Origin: Pseudomonas sp. RIT-PI-S
Lineage (GTDB): Bacteria > Pseudomonadota > Gammaproteobacteria > Pseudomonadales > Pseudomonadaceae
Reading direction: 5' to 3'
Assembly (NCBI RefSeq): GCF_025642975.1
Contig: NZ_JANZKJ010000013.1
Span: 1 to 64,000 of the forward strand
DNA length: 64,000 nucleotides
Position 1 is the first letter of the stretch. Each line of letters starts with the position of its first letter. The notes beneath the pieces are model-generated. The model did no database searches. It was not told the DNA's origin and saw only the letters and a list, made by a program, of their open reading frames with translations. Shown piece after piece: positions 61,120 to 64,000 of the stretch. The translations under genes were made by a program, and so were the position numbers.

Positions 61120-61292
61120 TTGCTCTGGGCCTCTTTCGCGATCGGGGTGGGGGTTACAACGTCGCCATCGAGCAGACGGCGCCGCCAGTAAATATCGTCC
61201 GGAACGTCGCGCCCTTCGGCTGGCAGCAACTCCCCGGTTTCCGGGTCCGGTACCGCGCGGCCTTTGGCCGGTACCACGGTAATGCGGTTCAT
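61116..61292 (-). CDS. DUF2635 small tail-module protein (Mu gp38-like)
   Basis: A 58-residue protein (NRITVVPAKGRAVPDPETG, EGRDVPDDIYWRRRLLDGDVV) matching the DUF2635 family found just before sheath genes in Mu-like phages. It is linked at both ends by ATGA overlaps with the gp37-like gene and the sheath. The function is unknown. Confidence 0.9.
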   Translation of the reverse strand: MNRITVVPAKGRAVPDPETGELLPAEGRDVPDDIYWRRRLLDGDVVTPTPIAKEAQSK

Positions 61293-61876
61293 GGCAGATC
61301 CTCTTTCAGTTGAACTTCAATGCGCCCGTCAGGGCCAGGGTGTTTAAGGTTGTGATCGGCTGGATCGAGGCAGTCGACATTGATGTCGAAGCCCTCCAGC
61401 CTTGGCAGGCCGTCCTGCTCCAACTCCTGCCAGGTTTCGGCGGGGTCGGTATCGGTATTGCGGCCCAGTTGGAAGATGCTGGCGAAGGAGTAGCGGTAGA
61501 TCACCAGCGCGCGGTCGATCTGCACCAGAACGCCGCCTGCATAGGTAATGGGGTCGTACTCGGCCGCAGGCTTCCACCCCACCAACGCTCGCCAGAGTTG
61601 AGCGCGGATGTCGTGCAGTACATCCGCGGCCAACTGCGCGCCTTGCTCCGTGGCGTCGAGAATGACCATCACATCAAAGCCGTCGCTGATGTTCTGGCGA
61701 ATGCTGTTGGCCAGGTCGTTGTCGCTGGCATGGTCGCCGGTGGCGATCACGAATGCGCCGGGAGGGTCCACCTGATGGCTGGCCCTGGCCGCATCGAAGT
61801 CGACGCCGCCGGCCACCCGGCCCGCGAACACGGGGCACCATTGCTGCAGTTGCAGCACCACAGGATTGATTTTCAT
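61289..61876 (-). CDS. Tail terminator-like protein (Mu gp37)
   Basis: A 195-residue protein of the gp37/DUF1834 type (SDGFDVMVILDATEQGAQLAADVLHDIRAQLWRALVGWKP, and FASIFQLGRNTDTDPAETWQEL). It probably caps the tail or sets its end. The ATG at 61874-61876 is preceded by a hairpin and a GG-GA ribosome site. In complete Mu-like phages head genes lie directly upstream; here they are replaced by membrane genes. Confidence 0.9.
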   Translation of the reverse strand: MKINPVVLQLQQWCPVFAGRVAGGVDFDAARASHQVDPPGAFVIATGDHASDNDLANSIRQNISDGFDVMVILDATEQGAQLAADVLHDIRAQLWRALVGWKPAAEYDPITYAGGVLVQIDRALVIYRYSFASIFQLGRNTDTDPAETWQELEQDGLPRLEGFDINVDCLDPADHNLKHPGPDGRIEVQLKEDLP

Positions 61877-61890
61877 GGTTTCGCCAGGCA

Positions 61891-61914
61891 ATAAAAAACC
61901 CGCCGAAGCGGGTT
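61891..61914 (-). terminator. Hairpin with T-tract immediately before gp37
   Basis: Stem AACCCGC/GCGGGTT with a CGAA-type tetraloop and a T6 tract on the minus strand, followed by GCCTGGCGAAACC and the gp37 start. Nearly the same cassette precedes the endolysin. Confidence 0.85.
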
Positions 61915-61931
61915 CATGGAAAGGGGGTGTC

Positions 61932-62135
61932 TCAACCAACAGGCTGGCTAACGCTTGCGATTTGGCGCTTTACGAACACTAGGTTTCCACAACGTATGGC
62001 TTCATCGTTATGGCTGGCACGGATGGCGTCCGGTAGTGTGCCGTCGCGTACAAGTCTGGTGGGTTTGCCATGGATGAAGCGAGCAGCCTTTGTCACGTGA
62101 TAACGCACGAGTTCGCATCCTGCGCCGCCGTTCAT
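61932..62135 (-). CDS. Small hypothetical protein
   Basis: A 67-residue protein (from the ATG at 62133-62135; NGGAGCELVRYHVTKAARF) without a membrane segment or known motif. The start overlaps the upstream gene by ATGA, which supports that it is translated. It lies between the holin-like genes and the tail module. I do not recognise it. Confidence 0.6.
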   Translation of the reverse strand: MNGGAGCELVRYHVTKAARFIHGKPTRLVRDGTLPDAIRASHNDEAIRCGNLVFVKRQIASVSQPVG

Positions 62136-62383
62136 GGATACCCCTCCAGCGGCTCCCGATCCCCACCCCATTGTTCGGGCAGGGTGCAGCGTGTGACCTG
62201 CATGGCATAAAGTTTCCGAGGGAGTTCATCCCGCGGCGCTTCATACCCGGGCGCGGCAACGTAGATACGCACCCGGTCGCTCCGGCATTCATAAGTCCGG
62301 CCGATGTAGCCCAGCCCGTTGCCCATGATGAAAACGATCAGGCCGGCAAAGATCCAGCGCGCAAAGCCTTTGGCAATAGTCAT
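62132..62383 (-). CDS. Small membrane-anchored hypothetical protein
   Basis: An 83-residue protein with one hydrophobic helix (about 8-28) and two Cys in the predicted periplasmic part (TYECRSD, VTRCTLPEQ), suggesting a disulfide. It overlaps both neighbours by 4 bp. A lysis-related role such as an antiholin or spanin-like aid is possible from context only. Confidence 0.6.
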   Translation of the reverse strand: MTIAKGFARWIFAGLIVFIMGNGLGYIGRTYECRSDRVRIYVAAPGYEAPRDELPRKLYAMQVTRCTLPEQWGGDREPLEGYP

Positions 62384-62709
62384 TCATGTGCCCTCTCAGC
62401 GCGGCGGGGCCCCCTCCTGCGGTTGCGCCCTACGATGAGAGCACCGACCCTGCGGAAGAAGTACGCGGCGTTGAAGATGGTGAAGCCTACGAACATAGCG
62501 CTGTATGTGCTGTTACTGGTCAGCTTCCATGGTTCGAAAACCCACAGGCAAACGTAGGACGTGAGGAAAAGCAGCGAGGCGCCGAGGATGTATCCCACCT
62601 CGGCGTTATCGGCCTGGCGGCGCTCAGTGGTGTCAATTGCGAAAGCGATGCACCGAAGCATTACAAGCAGGTAGGCCACAAGTGCGGCCAGGGATATGAG
62701 CAGCATCAT
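62380..62709 (-). CDS. Putative holin/antiholin-like membrane protein
   Basis: A 109-residue protein with three hydrophobic helices (about 3-24, 41-60, 68-88) and a strongly basic tail (GRNRRRGPRRAERAHE), a topology shared by many class I holins. It directly follows the better recognised holin with an ATGA overlap. Antiholin is an alternative. Confidence 0.6.
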   Translation of the reverse strand: MMLLISLAALVAYLLVMLRCIAFAIDTTERRQADNAEVGYILGASLLFLTSYVCLWVFEPWKLTSNSTYSAMFVGFTIFNAAYFFRRVGALIVGRNRRRGPRRAERAHE

Positions 62710-63026
62710 CGCGTTCCCGGTGGATTGAAGTTTTCCACCCAGGCCTTGACCTTGATTTCAAGTACGCCCAGGACTGGGTAGGCGAAGAATCCCAACAGCA
62801 TGATGTAGCCGGACTTGAACTGGTTGTCCGCGGCGATGAATTCGCCGGCGACCTTGCCCACAAAAAACGAGATCACCAGCTTGGAGACGAATAGCTTCCA
62901 GGAGAAGCGCATCTCGGTCGACGGCGGGTAGAAGTAGCTGACCAGGCCGCCGAGCATCCCCAGCAGGCCGAACTGGCTCCAGGCCAAGGCCAGCGGAATG
63001 AGTTCGCCCACAGGACTGGTCCTCAC
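62706..63026 (-). CDS. Phage holin (LydA-like)
   Basis: A 106-residue protein with about three hydrophobic segments (GELIPLALAWSQFGLLGMLGGLVSYFYPPS; LFVSKLVISFFVGKVAGEFIA; KSGYIMLLGFFAYPVLGVLEIKVKAWVE). The ending is typical of LydA-like holins of Pseudomonas phages. The start is a GTG at 63024-63026; a second GTG at 63009-63011 has a GAGG 8 bp upstream and is an equal candidate. It would let the endolysin reach the cell wall. Confidence 0.75.
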   Translation of the reverse strand: MRTSPVGELIPLALAWSQFGLLGMLGGLVSYFYPPSTEMRFSWKLFVSKLVISFFVGKVAGEFIAADNQFKSGYIMLLGFFAYPVLGVLEIKVKAWVENFNPPGTR

Positions 63027-63120
63027 ACGCCGCAGCCTCGCGACTGTTCATGCGCCTGGGCGCATCTTCGTCGCGCGGTCATGCGCCTAGGGTTATATTT
63101 CTCCATCAACATCATTGGGG

Positions 63121-63385
63121 ATGGAGGTGCAAAGCAAGCAACTGATAAAGGAGCTTGAGGCTGAGGGCGGTATCTGGATCGCATCACGGGATGCCGTCAT
63201 CTGTTAAGCATACGGTTACGCCCAGCACCGTCCGCCCCCTGAAAAGCCCCGCCAATCAGGACAATACGAGGAGAACGGTAGAGGTCACGCTCATCACGCT
63301 GGAAGGGCTGGCAGCTCAGGGCAAGGCCATACCTCGCCTTGACGCGGCAGCGACGAAACAGTCGCCGCCGCGCTTGCCAGTTTAA
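63121..63385 (+). pseudogene. Decayed hicA/hicB-like toxin-antitoxin remnant
   Basis: The frame from 63121 gives VQSKQLIKELEAEGG, which matches the start of HicA toxins, then breaks at a stop after about 28 codons. Shifted frames show RHL-like and KHTVTPSTVRPL pieces where HicA has its GSHHxFKHP motif, and a late piece EGLAAQGKAIP resembles the C-terminal part of some HicB antitoxins. This suggests a hicAB pair damaged by small indels and an internal deletion. The assignment is from memory of the families. Its end shares a TTAA with the stop of the GH5 gene. Confidence 0.5.
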
Positions 63386-64000
63386 GAGGCCGAATAGTTC
63401 CAGTGACTCAGGCGCTTCGCAAAGTACGGCGTTACTAGCGAAACCGTGGCGGCCTGGTCGGGCCGTTCCAGGCTCATTTGTTCGGTGTCCGATCCTGGCC
63501 CGGTGATCCACAGAGTCGCCGGCACCTTCTCGGTGATAAGGCGATCCAGCAGGTTCTTCAATGCCACCCGCGCCGCGTCAGTGCTGGGAATCCCAACTTC
63601 ACCTATATAGGTCGCCATTTTGTTGTTGCTGGCATAGGTGAACATCGGCGCGAAAATACCGTAGCTCGCGCTTGTAAAGATGTCAGCCTTGATCTGGGTG
63701 TTGTCGCCGATGTAGGCACCGCTGGAGCCGCCGTCTATGTCACCATAGCCATGTACTTCCCACACGATGGAATTGGCTGGGTCAACGATCTGGGCTTGCA
63801 GCTCTGCCGAGTAGGTAGCCCAGTTGCGGGCGCTGGCGTATTGCAGGCCGCAAATGAATACGGGCTTTTTCGAGCTGTTACGAAGGTACTTCAGCACCGT
63901 GTTCATCGTGTTGATGTACAGCGTCTTCATCCCATCCAGTGTGATGTAGTCGGTTGCTGCGGTATTAGGTTGCGCGTACGGCTCGTTACCCAGGCCCCAG
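63382..64000 (-). CDS. GH5-like (cellulase family) glycoside hydrolase, 5' part missing
   Basis: The frame is open to the window edge; 205 codons are visible. Two glutamates sit in the motifs expected of clan GH-A: Glu in GLGNEPYAQ (codon 63982-63984, acid/base) and Glu in YIGEVGIPS (codon 63598-63600, nucleophile), with EVHGYGD between them. Secondary motifs and spacing fit GH5/cellulase-type barrels. It is on the same strand as the tailocin and may be the enzyme domain of a tail spike of a second phage-type unit, or an independent secreted enzyme; the N-terminus is needed to decide. Confidence 0.7.
   Translation of the reverse strand, partial: WGLGNEPYAQPNTAATDYITLDGMKTLYINTMNTVLKYLRNSSKKPVFICGLQYASARNWATYSAELQAQIVDPANSIVWEVHGYGDIDGGSSGAYIGDNTQIKADIFTSASYGIFAPMFTYASNNKMATYIGEVGIPSTDAARVALKNLLDRLITEKVPATLWITGPGSDTEQMSLERPDQAATVSLVTPYFAKRLSHWNYSAS

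Larger units (their letters stand above)
48342..63026 (-). mobile_element. R-type tailocin cluster, Mu-like contractile tail (head genes absent in view)
   Basis: A run of minus-strand genes in the phage Mu tail order, bounded by lysis genes on both sides and next to cinA. Sheath, tube, tape measure, spike/baseplate and fibre genes are present; no portal, capsid, terminase, integrase or transposase is seen. In complete Mu-like phages head genes directly precede the gp37 equivalent; here holin-like membrane genes occupy that place. A headless killing particle is therefore more likely than a prophage. The far boundary is not in the window, and no regulator or recombinase was found, so the exact extent is open. 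Confidence 0.8.

Overview
The window is chromosomal DNA of a fluorescent Pseudomonas (P. putida/P. fluorescens type). The base composition is GC-rich, and gene order follows known Pseudomonas blocks: queE-queC-tRNA-Lys next to cpoB-pal-tolBARQ-ybgC-ruvBAC-yebC-aspS; dps, a cold-shock-domain gene, slyX, a HIT gene, an oprD-type porin and proS; dinB, mprF-virJ, kup and rimO; fpr/finR; dgkA and erdR; and a PA3611-like gene, recX, recA and cinA. No taxonomic search could be run, so the species is not assigned.

Layout. 1-7.2 kb is accessory: a truncated GAF-PAS signalling protein, a LysR regulator divergent from a DsbA-like protein and an NAD(P)-binding protein, a catalase-family peroxidase coupled to cytochrome b561, and a siderophore receptor behind a good Fur-box match. 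7.3-24.5 kb is core on the minus strand (tRNA-Lys, queuosine genes, Tol-Pal operon, RuvABC, AspRS) followed by stress and envelope genes. 24.6-29 kb holds proS, a lipoprotein, dinB and two near-identical initiator tRNA genes, each with its own promoter and terminator. 29-43.8 kb carries aminoacyl-phosphatidylglycerol synthase plus hydrolase, K+ uptake, rimO, trmO, fpr with its regulator finR, dgkA, erdR, a transporter and a TapT-like gene. 44-48 kb is a LOG gene, recX-recA with a LexA box, cinA and a KGG-repeat stress protein.

48.3-63.0 kb is a phage-derived cluster. It has the Mu order of contractile-tail genes (gp37, DUF2635, sheath, tube, frameshifted chaperone, tape measure, DNA-circularisation N, gp44, gp45/V, gp46, gp47/J, gp48, fibre, fibre assembly) flanked by holin-like genes on one side and endolysin plus spanins on the other. 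No capsid, portal, terminase, integrase or transposase gene is visible. Together with its place next to cinA, this points to an R-type tailocin (phage-tail bacteriocin) rather than a full prophage. Upstream lie a decayed gene that looks like hicA/hicB remnants and the 3' part of a GH5-like glycosidase gene that runs off the window, possibly the spike of a neighbouring tailocin or phage.

The points most worth checking are the programmed -1 frameshift site in the tail chaperone gene, the out-of-frame embedded Rz1 spanin gene, the small Cys-rich secreted gene inserted against the grain of the cluster, repeated hairpin-plus-Shine-Dalgarno cassettes, a frameshifted DUF1353 gene, and the GH5-like reading frame at the edge.
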